NCBI RefSeq assembly: GCF_041435015.1
Contig: NZ_CP107989.1
Coordinates: 372,001 to 436,000 of the forward strand
Direction: 5' to 3'
Length of the DNA stretch: 64,000 nt
Source: Streptomyces canus
GTDB taxonomy: Bacteria; Actinomycetota; Actinomycetes; Streptomycetales; Streptomycetaceae
The notes under the pieces are model-generated. The model worked only from the letters and a program-made list of their open reading frames with translations, did not search any database and was not told the DNA's origin. Positions 16,383 to 25,583 of this stretch are shown in pieces. A program made the translations under genes and the position numbers. Numbering within the stretch: the stretch's first letter is position 1; each line of letters starts with the position of its first letter.

Positions 16383-19037
16383 TCAGGGTCTGATCGTCAG
16401 CCAGTCGAGCGCGGCGACCCGGCCCGTGCCCTTCGCCACGAGGTAGAGGTCGTGTGCGCCGGTGACATGGCGCTTCAGGAGGACGGACTGCTCCTGCCAG
16501 TCACCGGTACCCGTGACGGGCACCACCGCGGCCACCGGTCCGTCCGGCGCGTCCAGGCGCAGTTGGAGCGAGCAGGCCCGTGCGCAGGCGGAGTCGAGTC
16601 GTACGGTGAGGTGCTTCCCGCTGATGTTCGCCTTGCGGAAGGCCAACCGGTCGCCGGAGGCGAGGACCCCGGTGGCCGCCGTGCCTCGCGCCACCCCTCG
16701 TACGCTCGTGGCCCGTTCGGCCTGGAGTGTCGAGGCGGCGTCGGGCCCGTCGCCGTACAGCCGGATGTCGTTCACGACCCAGGGCGTGGGCCCGCTCGCG
16801 GTCAGCGTGAGCCGTACGTAGCGGGCGGTGGTCTGTGTGGGGAACACCGCGTCCTGGGTGAAGGAGCGGCCGGAGACCCGGGCGAGCGGATCGCCCCACC
16901 GCGTGCCGTCGCGGCTGACGGAGACCGTGAAGCCGTACGGCTGGCCCCGGGTGTCGCGGCCCGCGTCGAGGGAGAGCCGGTCGAAGGTCTTGCTCTCGCC
17001 GAGGTCGACGGTCAGGGACTGGCCGGCGGCCTGCGGGGCGGCGCCCGTCCAGCGGGTGTTGATGTCGCCGTCGACGGTGGCGGCGGCGTCGGTGCCGTCG
17101 CTCGCGGTGGCGCTCCAGTTGCCGTGCCGCACCCGCTGCTGACAGCCGGGCAGGTCGCAGCCGGTCGACCAGATGGGAGCGCCGTACTCGTAGGCGCCCT
17201 GGTCGGGAGCTGTGCCCAGGGTGTCGGTGGTGGTGCCGTCGACCACCTCGCCCGCGTCGATGGCGGGTGATCCGGGGGTCAGCCACAGCTCGCCGTTGAC
17301 GGCGTCCGTGTAGCCGGGCTTTTCGCTGATCAGGTTGGAACGGACGACCGGCAACGGGTTGCCGGTCTGCGTCGCGGTGACCGGCTTGGGTCCGACGATG
17401 TTGCTGAAGTACGAGCCGGAGGCGTCCGTCGCGCCACCGAGGGCGGACGAGGCGACGTTGATGCCCACGCCGTAACTGGAGTTGTGGTCCTCGTTGGCGA
17501 TGCTGGGACCGGTGTGTCCGTTGAAGTAGACGCCCCGACTGCCGGTGTTCCAGGCGACGTTGTGGTGCAGCTTGAAGTGGCCGGAGTAGTTGTCGACGTA
17601 GTAGCCGTTCTGGCCGTCGGCGTCGTGCGCGGTGTTGTGGTCGATGGAGGTGCCGGAGCCGTTCAGGCTGCAGCAGACGTAGAAGGGTGAGCCGTCGCGG
17701 GAGGTGCGCATCGCCTCGGAGATGTCGTTGTAGGCGATGCGGTTGTCGTGGAACTCGGTGCCGTTGAGCTGCCAGGCGGTGTCGATGGCCGCTCGTCCGG
17801 TGCGGCGGACCGTGTTGTGGGTGACCGTGTGGCCTTTGCCGTTGATCTCGATGCCGGGGGTGTAGCTGCCCATCCACCCGACGTCGTGGAGGTAGTTGTT
17901 GGTGACGGTGTTGCCGGTGCCGCGGACCAGGACGCCGTCACCGGCCGACTGGGCGATCTCGCTGTTCTTCAGGGTGTTGCCGGTGCCGAGGATCTGGATG
18001 CCGGAGTCGAGGATGCGGGAGGCGACGATGTTGCCCTCGAAGGGCTCGACGGCTAGGTCGCTGTCCGGTGGCATGGGCAGGGTGGAGAACTCGGAGATGT
18101 AGGTGGCGTGCAACCCGTCCACCACAACTCCCGTACTGGACTTGCCCGTTCGCAGGGAGGTTCCCCATAGGTTCAGGCCGCGGACGGTGACGTACGAGCT
18201 GGCGCTCAGGTCGAGGCCCCACAGCCGGTGCTTGGCGGTCACCGTGTGGCCGGCGATGCCGTCCTTCGGGGGGACGAGGTAGAGCCGGTGCTCGGTCTTG
18301 TCGTAGTACCACTCCCCCGGTTGGTCGAGGGCGGCCTTCGATCCGACGAGGTAGTAGTTGCGGTAGGTCTGGTTGCCCATGCACAGCGGCGGGCAGCGGT
18401 AGTTGCCGCCCCTGAAGTCCAGTTCGCCCGATGAGGCGGCCGTGACCGTGCCGGTCTGCTGGGCCCAGGGGTTGGAGCCCGCCCACACGTGAACGGTGGC
18501 GCCGGTCCAGTCGGCGTCGGGCAGGTCGGTGTCGTCGATGTGCTGGTCGGTGGAGGTGGTGCCGGCCTCGGCCCACGTGGCGTTCAGCGGATCGGCCCCG
18601 GAGTTGGGCCAACGGCCCTCCGCCGCACGGGTGTTGTCCAGGAACACCGCGTTGAAGTCGGGATCGGGCGGCAGATTGGCGGCGGCGGCGATCAGTCCGC
18701 CGCCCGCGTCCTTCCAGCCGGTCACCTTCTCCGTCCCGTCGACGGTCACCGGTCCGTCCCCGTACGCGGCGATCGTGACCGGGGTGCCCTCGGTGCCGGA
18801 GGGAGGGGTGAGTTGTTCGCGGTAGGTGCCTTTGTGGATCAGGCAGGTGTCGCCGGGGCGGACGCGGTCGAGGCAGGCGCCGATGGTGCGCAGAGGGCTT
18901 GCCTGCGTGCCGTGGGCGTGGTAACTGCCCCGGGGGGCGACGTGGTACGTGTGGCCGGTTTGCGCCGCCTGCGCCTGAACCGGCGAGGTCAGCAGCGCGG
19001 TCACGGCGGCCAGTACGGACAGATGTCTGAGTCTCAA
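16383..19037 (-). CDS. Secreted right-handed beta-helix polysaccharide-active protein
   Basis: 884-residue exported protein. A signal peptide (LSVLAAVTALLTSPVQAQA) is followed by a pectate-lyase-like N-terminal segment, GTQASPLRTIGACLDRVRPG and a right-handed beta-helix rich in N/D/G repeats (TGNTVTNNYLHDVGW, IDHNTAHDADGQNGY) up to about residue 590. A discoidin-type carbohydrate-binding region follows (DGDINTRWTGAAP, TARYVRLTL), and a second jelly-roll-like module ends the protein. It probably cuts or binds an acidic or complex polysaccharide; exact activity cannot be assigned. TTG at 19037 is chosen: it lies inside the stop of the DUF2264 gene (TTGA) and has GGAGACGGGAC upstream. Confidence 0.85.
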   Translation of the reverse strand: MRLRHLSVLAAVTALLTSPVQAQAAQTGHTYHVAPRGSYHAHGTQASPLRTIGACLDRVRPGDTCLIHKGTYREQLTPPSGTEGTPVTIAAYGDGPVTVDGTEKVTGWKDAGGGLIAAAANLPPDPDFNAVFLDNTRAAEGRWPNSGADPLNATWAEAGTTSTDQHIDDTDLPDADWTGATVHVWAGSNPWAQQTGTVTAASSGELDFRGGNYRCPPLCMGNQTYRNYYLVGSKAALDQPGEWYYDKTEHRLYLVPPKDGIAGHTVTAKHRLWGLDLSASSYVTVRGLNLWGTSLRTGKSSTGVVVDGLHATYISEFSTLPMPPDSDLAVEPFEGNIVASRILDSGIQILGTGNTLKNSEIAQSAGDGVLVRGTGNTVTNNYLHDVGWMGSYTPGIEINGKGHTVTHNTVRRTGRAAIDTAWQLNGTEFHDNRIAYNDISEAMRTSRDGSPFYVCCSLNGSGTSIDHNTAHDADGQNGYYVDNYSGHFKLHHNVAWNTGSRGVYFNGHTGPSIANEDHNSSYGVGINVASSALGGATDASGSYFSNIVGPKPVTATQTGNPLPVVRSNLISEKPGYTDAVNGELWLTPGSPAIDAGEVVDGTTTDTLGTAPDQGAYEYGAPIWSTGCDLPGCQQRVRHGNWSATASDGTDAAATVDGDINTRWTGAAPQAAGQSLTVDLGESKTFDRLSLDAGRDTRGQPYGFTVSVSRDGTRWGDPLARVSGRSFTQDAVFPTQTTARYVRLTLTASGPTPWVVNDIRLYGDGPDAASTLQAERATSVRGVARGTAATGVLASGDRLAFRKANISGKHLTVRLDSACARACSLQLRLDAPDGPVAAVVPVTGTGDWQEQSVLLKRHVTGAHDLYLVAKGTGRVAALDWLTIRP

Positions 19038-20833
19038 GTCCCGTCTCCAGTCGTCGAATGTGCGGTGGTCGAGGGATGTGCCGTGGTCGGGAGATGTGTG
19101 AGGGTCGTCGGATGTGCGAGACGCGGAGGTTCTCGCCACGCCGTCTCGGCTTCGCTGCCGTCCGGGGCACCGAGCACGGCACACCTCAACCAGTGCTCGC
19201 CGGGCGGGAGTCGCCCTATGAGGACGGGCAGGGCGGTGCGTCGTGCGAGGACGTTCGTGCCGGGCAGACAGTCGACGACCTCGCCTTCGCGCCGGCCGTC
19301 GAGGTCCCGTAGGCCGGTGAGTCCCGCGGGGGCCGACACCCGTGCATGACCCGGCCCGGCCTCGCGGTCCGTGCCCGCGTCACGGTCGACGGCGAAGCCT
19401 GCCTCGGCGGTGTGCAGGGCGCGAGCAGTGCGGATGCGGTGGGTGCGCACATGCCAGGGCGCGGTGGCCGTCAGCCAGGTGGTGATCTCCACGTCGGGCC
19501 ACGGGTGCCAGGTGCTGAGGACCATGTCGCCGCTGACGTAGTGCGCGGCCGGCTCCTCGCGCACCCGGTAGTGGGCCCCGCCGTCGTCGCTCAGCGCCAG
19601 CATGGAGTCGTACGCGCCCTGTTCCAGCCCGAGCGTGCCGTTCGGCAGGCTGAAGCCGAAGCGGGTCGAGTACGCGAACTTGGCGTACTTCTCGGCGCCA
19701 TGGCGCACCCACCGGTGGTGCTGGCGCCCGGCGAGCAGGGTGACGTCGCCGTGCGTGCGCATCAGCACCGCCCCGGCGTGCGGCTGGGCGCTGACGGCCG
19801 GGAGGACGGGAGCCGGCTCTTCCTTCGCGGTCCAGAACCCGTGCTGTTCGGGCAGCACGAGCGGCAGATATGCCTTGAGCGACCAGTAGGGCGAGCCCGG
19901 CGCGTTGTACTGCTCGGCCAGCGCGGGCTGCGGATAGCCGTATCCGACGGAGAGCAGCCCGTCGGGGCCGGTCACCGGCCGCCCGCGCCACCAGCGCAGG
20001 TGCCGCAGCAGGTACCCCTTCACCTCGCCCCAGGGCAGTACGTCGACGCCCGCGAAGGGCAGCGCGCCCCAGAAGGCGGCCTGCGCCCAGCGGTAGGTCA
20101 GGCTGCGGCCGTACGGGACGGCGGCGCCGTCGTCGGCGAACCAGTGGCGGAAGTCGGCGGCGAACCGGGCCGCCCGGTCCTTGAAGCGGTCGCCGCCGGT
20201 CAGGGTGTCGTACAGCAGCCCGTAGAAGTGCATGGCCCACGGGACGTAGTAGTCGCGCCGTTCGGTGGGGCCGTCCGCGTACCAGCCGTCGCCCAGCCAG
20301 AAGGTCTCCAGACGGTCGAGGCGGGCGGTGATCAGCGAGCGGTCGTAGGGCACTCCCACCCGGTCGAGGCCGAGGCCGACCAGCACCGGGAAGAAGAGCC
20401 AGTTGTTGTCGGTGGTCTCCCTGGGCAGCGCGCTGAGCAGCCAGCGGGCGAGCCGGTCGCGTTCGGGGCCGCTCAGCGGGTCCCACCACTGCTCGGGGGC
20501 GAGGGCGAGCGCGAAGCCGATGGCAGCCATCTCCACGATGCGCTGGTCGTGGTCGCCGGGCTCGCCCCAGTACTCGGGATGCGCGGGATCGCTGCCGTGG
20601 GCGAGCCCGCGGACCCACAACTCGGCGTGCGGAACGGCCTGTCCGCCCGCCGCGAGGGGCGCCAGTCCCCACAGCGGCCGGGCGAACGCCTCCAGTTCGG
20701 CGGCCGTGTCGTCGTGGATCGCGGTGTTCACGCCGAGCCGTACGCGCGCCAGGCCCGCGCTGAAGCGGGACACGAGGGGATCCACCAAGTCTCTTACCTC
20801 GGCGGCCAGTTCGGTGCGTGCGTCCTCGTCCAT
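19034..20833 (-). CDS. DUF2264 protein
   Basis: 599-residue protein of the DUF2264 family, often found in polysaccharide-use loci. The N-terminal alpha/alpha-barrel-like part contains EYWGEPGDHDQRIVEMAAIG, NNWLFFPVLVG and GDGWYADGPTERRDYYVPWA, while the C-terminal beta-rich part includes WTAKEEPAPVLP. It resembles alpha/alpha-toroid glycan-active enzymes, so lyase or hydrolase action on oligosaccharides is plausible but unproven. It has no signal peptide, so it probably acts on imported sugars. The far C-terminus is a His/Thr/Pro-rich tail. The stop overlaps the TTG start of the beta-helix gene and the start overlaps the permease stop. Confidence 0.85.
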   Translation of the reverse strand: MDEDARTELAAEVRDLVDPLVSRFSAGLARVRLGVNTAIHDDTAAELEAFARPLWGLAPLAAGGQAVPHAELWVRGLAHGSDPAHPEYWGEPGDHDQRIVEMAAIGFALALAPEQWWDPLSGPERDRLARWLLSALPRETTDNNWLFFPVLVGLGLDRVGVPYDRSLITARLDRLETFWLGDGWYADGPTERRDYYVPWAMHFYGLLYDTLTGGDRFKDRAARFAADFRHWFADDGAAVPYGRSLTYRWAQAAFWGALPFAGVDVLPWGEVKGYLLRHLRWWRGRPVTGPDGLLSVGYGYPQPALAEQYNAPGSPYWSLKAYLPLVLPEQHGFWTAKEEPAPVLPAVSAQPHAGAVLMRTHGDVTLLAGRQHHRWVRHGAEKYAKFAYSTRFGFSLPNGTLGLEQGAYDSMLALSDDGGAHYRVREEPAAHYVSGDMVLSTWHPWPDVEITTWLTATAPWHVRTHRIRTARALHTAEAGFAVDRDAGTDREAGPGHARVSAPAGLTGLRDLDGRREGEVVDCLPGTNVLARRTALPVLIGRLPPGEHWLRCAVLGAPDGSEAETAWREPPRLAHPTTLTHLPTTAHPSTTAHSTTGDGT

Positions 20834-21699
20834 CAGCCTTTCTCCGCCCCGGCCAGCAGCCCGGTGCGCAGGAAGCGCTGGGCGAGGACGAAACCGATCA
20901 GCAGCGGCGCGCAGGCCACCAGGCCGGCCAGGGCCGCCTCCGGCTGGTGGATGTCGAGGTCGGCGAAGCCGCTGGAGTTGTTGACCGCGCCGGTGGACTG
21001 CAGCAGGGACATCAGGCCGAGCTGGAGGGTGAAGGTGCGGTCGTCGGAGAGCATCACGAAGGGCAGGAAGAAGTCGGTCCAGCAGCGGACGAAGCCGAAG
21101 AAGGCGATCAGCGCGATGGCGGGGCGGGCCAGCGGCACCGCGACGGACCAGAACAGCCGCAGCTCACTCGCCCCGTCGACGCGTCCGGCGTCCAGCAGGC
21201 TGTCGGGCAGGTTCGCCTGGAAGTGGAGGAAGGCGAGGTAGACGCCGAAGGGGTAGAAGGACAGCGGAAGGATCACCGACCAAACCGTGCCGGTGAGGTT
21301 GAGTGCCGACATCTCCAGGTACAGCGGGAGCACCAGCGCGGCCGGGGGAAGGATCATCGTCACGATCGACAGGGTGAGCAGGGCCCGGCGGCCGGCGAAG
21401 TCGTGTTTGGCGAGGGCGTATCCCGCGGGGACGCACAGCAGCAGCGAGACGGCCACGCTGGCCGCCGCGTAGATGATCGAGTTGCCGATCCACAGGGTGA
21501 TCTGGCCGTCGTTGTACGACATCAGGTGTGACCAGGCGTCGCCCACGTTGCCCAACGAGCCGAAACCCAAGGGTGAGCCGGTGGTCAGGTCGTCGGCCGT
21601 GCGGGTGGGTGCGAGGAGCAGCCAGAGCAGGGGCAGTCCGAAGAAGACGGCCGCACCGAGCAGGAACAGGGCGCGGGCGCCGCGCGACAGAGCGGTCAT
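20833..21699 (-). CDS. Sugar ABC transporter permease, MalG type
   Basis: 288-residue inner-membrane permease with six helices. The EAA loop, DGASELRLFWSVAVPLARP, contacts the ATPase. It pairs with the permease encoded at 21707-22651 and the binding protein at 22648-23955. No ATPase gene is present; in Streptomyces the shared ATPase MsiK often serves such importers. ATG at 21699 follows an in-frame GTG at 21702. The gene overlaps the DUF2264 start by one base. Confidence 0.9.
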   Translation of the reverse strand: MTALSRGARALFLLGAAVFFGLPLLWLLLAPTRTADDLTTGSPLGFGSLGNVGDAWSHLMSYNDGQITLWIGNSIIYAAASVAVSLLLCVPAGYALAKHDFAGRRALLTLSIVTMILPPAALVLPLYLEMSALNLTGTVWSVILPLSFYPFGVYLAFLHFQANLPDSLLDAGRVDGASELRLFWSVAVPLARPAIALIAFFGFVRCWTDFFLPFVMLSDDRTFTLQLGLMSLLQSTGAVNNSSGFADLDIHQPEAALAGLVACAPLLIGFVLAQRFLRTGLLAGAEKG

Positions 21700-21706
21700 C
21701 ACTCAC

Positions 21707-22651
21707 TCACCGGGAGTCGGAGGAGTCGGTGGCGTACATACGGGTGCGGGTGATCACGATCCAGGCGGCCAGCACGCCGACCGCGAGCATGGCCAGGGAC
21801 AGCGCGGCGGCCTTGCCGAAGTCGCCGTCCTGGGTGGCGTAGGTGTAGGCGAGCTGGTTGAGGGACCAGGTGGGGCTGATCTGGCCAGGGGCGCCGGTGG
21901 ACAGCACGGTCGGTTCGACGAACACCTGACTGCCGGAGGCGAAACTGGAGATCAGTACGAAGGCGACGTACGTGCGGACCATCGGCAGCTTGACGTGCCA
22001 CATGGTCCGCCAGGCCGAGGCGCCGTCGACCTGGGCGGCCTCCAGGACGTCCTTGGGAAGGGCGTTGAGTGCCCCGTACAGGACCACGATCCAGCCGCCG
22101 GCGTGCACCGCGACACCCATCACGGTGAGGACGGCGATGACGCTGCCGCCGGACAGCGCGTCCGTGGCGCTCTGGATGTCCATCAGCTTGAGCAGCGGGG
22201 AGAACGGGCTGCTGTCCGGGCTGACCATGAACAGCCACAGCAGGGCGGCGGCCGAGCCGGTGACCGCGCCGGGCAGGTAGTAGACGAGTTGCAGCGCGCT
22301 CGTCGTGCGGCCGGGGCGGGCGTGCAGGGTGAAGGCGAGGGACAGGACGGTCAGCAGCAGGATCGGCAGCCAGAGCAGCAGATACGTCGCCACGTTGGCG
22401 GCCGCGTCGCCGAGCCGGTAGTCCTCGAACACGGTCGCCCAGTCGCGCCCGCCGGTGAAGGAGCCGTTGTCGACGAACGAGGTCCACAGGGCGTATCCGG
22501 CTGGCGCGAGCCCGAAGACCACGAGGAACGCGGTGTACGGGCCGACGAGGATCCAGACGGCGGCAGTGCGAGCGGGGCGGCGTCGGCGGCGGGGTGTCGC
22601 CGGTACCGGGGCCGCGGCGGCGGAGGGGCGGGGTGTCGTGAGCGTTTTCAT
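21707..22651 (-). CDS. Sugar ABC transporter permease, MalF type
   Basis: 314-residue permease with an extended basic N-terminal tail (PRRRRRPARTA) before the first helix. Six helices and an EAA loop, DGASAWRTMWHVKLPMVR, are visible. It forms the heterodimeric channel with the MalG-type permease encoded next. ATG at 22651 overlaps the binding-protein stop (ATGA). Confidence 0.9.
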   Translation of the reverse strand: MKTLTTPRPSAAAAPVPATPRRRRRPARTAAVWILVGPYTAFLVVFGLAPAGYALWTSFVDNGSFTGGRDWATVFEDYRLGDAAANVATYLLLWLPILLLTVLSLAFTLHARPGRTTSALQLVYYLPGAVTGSAAALLWLFMVSPDSSPFSPLLKLMDIQSATDALSGGSVIAVLTVMGVAVHAGGWIVVLYGALNALPKDVLEAAQVDGASAWRTMWHVKLPMVRTYVAFVLISSFASGSQVFVEPTVLSTGAPGQISPTWSLNQLAYTYATQDGDFGKAAALSLAMLAVGVLAAWIVITRTRMYATDSSDSR

Positions 22652-23955
22652 CCGACCGTGTACCCGCTGGTCCTGGCCGCCGCCTCCAGCTTGTCCTGCC
22701 AACTCGCCAGTGCGCTGCGGAGGTTGCCGCCCGAGTCGATCGCCTTGACGAGCGTGTCGTTGAAGCTGCTCTGCCAGTCGGCTTCGAAGCGGACCGCGCC
22801 GAAGCCGGGACGCAGTGCGTTCGCTGCCGCGGTGAGGGCGGGCATCGGGTCGGAGGCGTAGTACGGGTCCTTCGACTTGGCCTCGCCCCATTTCGTCGCG
22901 GCCGCCGTGAAGGCGGGGTAGGTGGGCTGCTTCGCCTGGAGGTCGATGTCGGTGGTCATCCAGCGCACGAGATCCACGGCCTCCTTGGTACGTCCGCCGG
23001 CGTGCGCGGAGACGAGGAAGGCTCCGCCACCGACCTGTCCGGCGTACGGCTTGCTCTCGCCGGGCCAGGTGGGCATGGGGGCCGCGGCGATCCGTCCCTT
23101 GGGCACCTTGAAGGCGGGTGCGAACATGAAGTCGCCGAACCAGGCCGGGGCAGGCAGCATCAGGATCTTGTCGCCCTTGCCGAACTTGGCGAAGCCCGGG
23201 TCGATGGGCACGACGGTGGTGACCGCCTTCTTCCGGGCGAGTGGCTGGAGCAGATCGGCGACCCGGGTGCAGTTCGCCTGGCCCAGGTCGATGTGGACCT
23301 CGGTGAGGCTGAGGGTGTCGCGGGTTGCACAGCCGCTGCTGCCGAAGTAGATGCCGGCGCCGTACTTGCCGTTGACGGCTCCGACGATGGTCCCGGGGTG
23401 TTCCTGGGCCGCCTTCAGACCGGTCTGCTGGTACTCGGCCCAGGTCTTGGGGACCTGGTAGCCGTATCGCTTCATCAGCGTCGCGTCGTACCACAGGACG
23501 GTGGGGGCGATGTCGTTGCGCAGGCAGTACGTCTTGCCGCCGAAGGTGCAGGTGTCGAGGGAGCCGGGGGTGAAGCCGTCGCGGACCGACTTCGGGACGA
23601 GGTCGTCGAGCGAGGCCGCGTAGCCGAACTTCTCGCTCGCGAGGGTCGCCGCCTCGGCCGGGTTGGCCAGGAAGGCGACATCGGGCCAGCCGCTCTTGGT
23701 GCGGTTGGCGAGCGAGATCTTGGTGGGTACGTAGCCCGCGTCGGGCGGAATGGTGACGATGCGCATCTTCAGGTCGGGGTGGGCCTTCTTGTACTGCTGG
23801 GCCGCGGGCATCCGGGTGTTGTCCACCCAGACCAGCAACTCGCCCTTGCCGCCGCCCGAACCGCCGCCGGCACCACCGCCGGTTCCCCCGCAGCCGGAGA
23901 GGACCAGAGTCAGGGCCGCGGCCGCGGCCAGGGAAGCCACGCGCCATCTCTTCAT
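22648..23955 (-). CDS. Sugar-binding lipoprotein of ABC importer
   Basis: 435-residue extracellular solute-binding protein, family 1. The lipobox LVLSGCGG predicts lipidation at about Cys22, followed by a Gly-rich linker and the mature domain starting near GELLVWVDNTRMPAAQQY. Segments GGAFLVSAHAGGRTKEAVDL and RWMTTDIDLQ are typical of the fold. It is first in the operon binding protein-MalF-MalG-DUF2264-beta-helix and should capture oligosaccharides released by the secreted protein. The upstream region is shared with a divergent LacI gene. Confidence 0.9.
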   Translation of the reverse strand: MKRWRVASLAAAAALTLVLSGCGGTGGGAGGGSGGGKGELLVWVDNTRMPAAQQYKKAHPDLKMRIVTIPPDAGYVPTKISLANRTKSGWPDVAFLANPAEAATLASEKFGYAASLDDLVPKSVRDGFTPGSLDTCTFGGKTYCLRNDIAPTVLWYDATLMKRYGYQVPKTWAEYQQTGLKAAQEHPGTIVGAVNGKYGAGIYFGSSGCATRDTLSLTEVHIDLGQANCTRVADLLQPLARKKAVTTVVPIDPGFAKFGKGDKILMLPAPAWFGDFMFAPAFKVPKGRIAAAPMPTWPGESKPYAGQVGGGAFLVSAHAGGRTKEAVDLVRWMTTDIDLQAKQPTYPAFTAAATKWGEAKSKDPYYASDPMPALTAAANALRPGFGAVRFEADWQSSFNDTLVKAIDSGGNLRSALASWQDKLEAAARTSGYTVG

Positions 23956-24007
23956 GGGGGGACCGCCTTTTCGCCGGGAGTCTTACGTCGACAGCGAGGA
24001 TTGCGAT

Positions 24008-24022
24008 AGTTTTCGCAAAACT
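24008..24022. promoter_or_regulatory. Candidate LacI operator
   Basis: AGTTTTCGCAAAACT is a perfect inverted repeat with six-base arms around CGC, overlapping a GCGA/TCGC pair. It lies between the divergent sugar importer operon and the lacI gene, 32 bases before the lacI start. It fits the A/T-flanked CG operators of LacI proteins. Confidence 0.65.
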
Positions 24023-24053
24023 CGATCGCCCGGCAACGTAGGAGATTCATCCG

Positions 24054-25103
24054 ATGACGTCAACGGTTCGGACAGGATCCCGTGAGGCAAGACGGCGCAC
24101 CCTGGCCGAAATTGCCGATCAGGCAGGCGTTTCGGTGTCCACGGTCTCCAAGGTGCTCCACGACAGATCCGATGTATCCGCCGAAACAAGAGCCAAGGTG
24201 CAGCGCCTGCTGGGGCAGCACGGCTATCTGGCGAAACATCGGCCGGCGGCCACCGCGGCCCCACCCGGCGGGCTGATCGACTTCGTCATCAACGAACTCG
24301 ACAGCCCCTGGGCGGTCGAGTTGATCCGGGGCGCGGAGGACGTCCTGCACGACGCGGGAATGGGGCTGGTCGTCTCCTCCACCCACGGCCGGTCCAAACG
24401 CGCCCGTCAGTGGCTGGACTCGCTGGCCACCCGCTCCACGCGCGGAGCGATTCTCGTGGTTCCCGAACTGACGCCCGAGCAGCACGAGGAGCTGAGCCGG
24501 CTCGGCATCCCCTTCGCGCTGGTGATGCCGATCGACGAGCCCGCGCCGGGCACTCCATGGGTGGGCGCGACCAACTGGCCCGGCGGGCTGGCCGCGACCC
24601 GCCACCTCATCGAGCTGGGCCACCGGCGGATCGCGATCATCAGCGGCCCGGAGCGCCGGCTCACCTCCCGGGCACGGGTCGACGGCTACCGCTCGGCGCT
24701 GGCCGAGGCCGATCTTCCCTTCGACGCCGAGCTGGTGCGCTACGGGGACTTCACCCACAACCTCGCGTACCAACACGCCCTGGAGCTCCTGGCGTTGCCC
24801 GACCGTCCGACGGCGATCTTCGCCGGCAGCGACCACCAGGCGCTGGGCACCTACCGGGCCGCCGCCGAACTGGGCCTTCGCATCCCGGCCGACGTCAGCG
24901 TGGTCGGCTTCGACGATCTGCCGTTCGCGGACTGGGTGACCCCACGCCTGACGACGGTCCGCACTCCCCTGGCCGACATGACGGCGCTCGCGGCCCGGAT
25001 GGTGCTGCGGCTGCTGTCCGGGGAACAGCCGGAGACGACGCGGGTGGAGGTGGCGACGGAGCTGGTGGTGCGGGAGAGCAGCGGACGCCGTCCACCGCAC
25101 TGA
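24054..25103 (+). CDS. LacI-family transcriptional regulator
   Basis: 349-residue repressor. The N-terminal helix-turn-helix and hinge are TLAEIADQAGVSVSTVSKVL (residues about 16-35) and HGYLAKH; a periplasmic-binding-like sensor domain follows with LIDFVINELDSPWAVELI and VVGFDDLPFADWVTP. It should repress the divergent polysaccharide-use operon until an oligosaccharide inducer is bound. GGAG lies 9-10 bases before the ATG. The candidate operator at 24008-24022 lies in the shared promoter region. Confidence 0.93.
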   Translation: MTSTVRTGSREARRRTLAEIADQAGVSVSTVSKVLHDRSDVSAETRAKVQRLLGQHGYLAKHRPAATAAPPGGLIDFVINELDSPWAVELIRGAEDVLHDAGMGLVVSSTHGRSKRARQWLDSLATRSTRGAILVVPELTPEQHEELSRLGIPFALVMPIDEPAPGTPWVGATNWPGGLAATRHLIELGHRRIAIISGPERRLTSRARVDGYRSALAEADLPFDAELVRYGDFTHNLAYQHALELLALPDRPTAIFAGSDHQALGTYRAAAELGLRIPADVSVVGFDDLPFADWVTPRLTTVRTPLADMTALAARMVLRLLSGEQPETTRVEVATELVVRESSGRRPPH

Positions 25104-25264
25104 GCCCGCTGTGCGGGCGCCGGTCCACTCGGCGGGTGGCGGTCGATCCGGTCGGCGACGGCTCGGGGGCAACGGGCGGCGGGTCGACCAGGACCCGGCC
25201 GAGGACAGTGAGCCTTTCCATCGTCAGCTTGAGCTGGCCGCATCAGCCTCTCGGACGGCGCCGT

Positions 25265-25550
25265 ATGAGCCCCGCACCCGACGAACGCGACCGTATCCGC
25301 CCGACCATGGACCCGCATCCTGCAGGGAACCGCGCAGCACTCCACCGGCGCGCTGACGATTGTCGCCCTGGCCCAGGAAGCCGGCGTACTGCGCAACGCG
25401 CTCACCCCGCTGCGGGCCGATGTCGAGCAGCCGGTGCGCGTCATGAACCAACTTACGGCGCACAACCAGCAGCTGCTCCGCGCCCTGTCGAGCCCGGATG
25501 CCCTGGTCCGGGCATTGCCGAATCCGCCACATCCAGGCCGCAGCCACTGA
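25265..25550 (+). pseudogene. Remnant of a small Streptomyces protein, frameshifted and deleted
   Basis: From ATG at 25265 the frame reads MSPAPDERDRIRPTMD, and after a one-base shift continues RILQGTAQHSTGALTIVALAQEAG and NALT, then jumps to VRVMNQLTAHNQQLLRALSS. This matches, with a missing middle, a small protein often encoded near tyrosine recombinases or plasmid functions in Streptomyces (from memory, not verified). One extra C near 25310 and the internal deletion make a working product unlikely. Confidence 0.45.
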
Positions 25551-25583
25551 GTCGCTGTCCACGTCCGGTACAGGTGATGGCGG

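Noticed and set aside
16383..19184. A longer N-terminus for the beta-helix protein
   Set aside because: The extension lies antiparallel to nothing but is inside the DUF2264 gene in another frame and lacks a signal peptide; TTG at 19037 gives a proper signal sequence and ribosome site.
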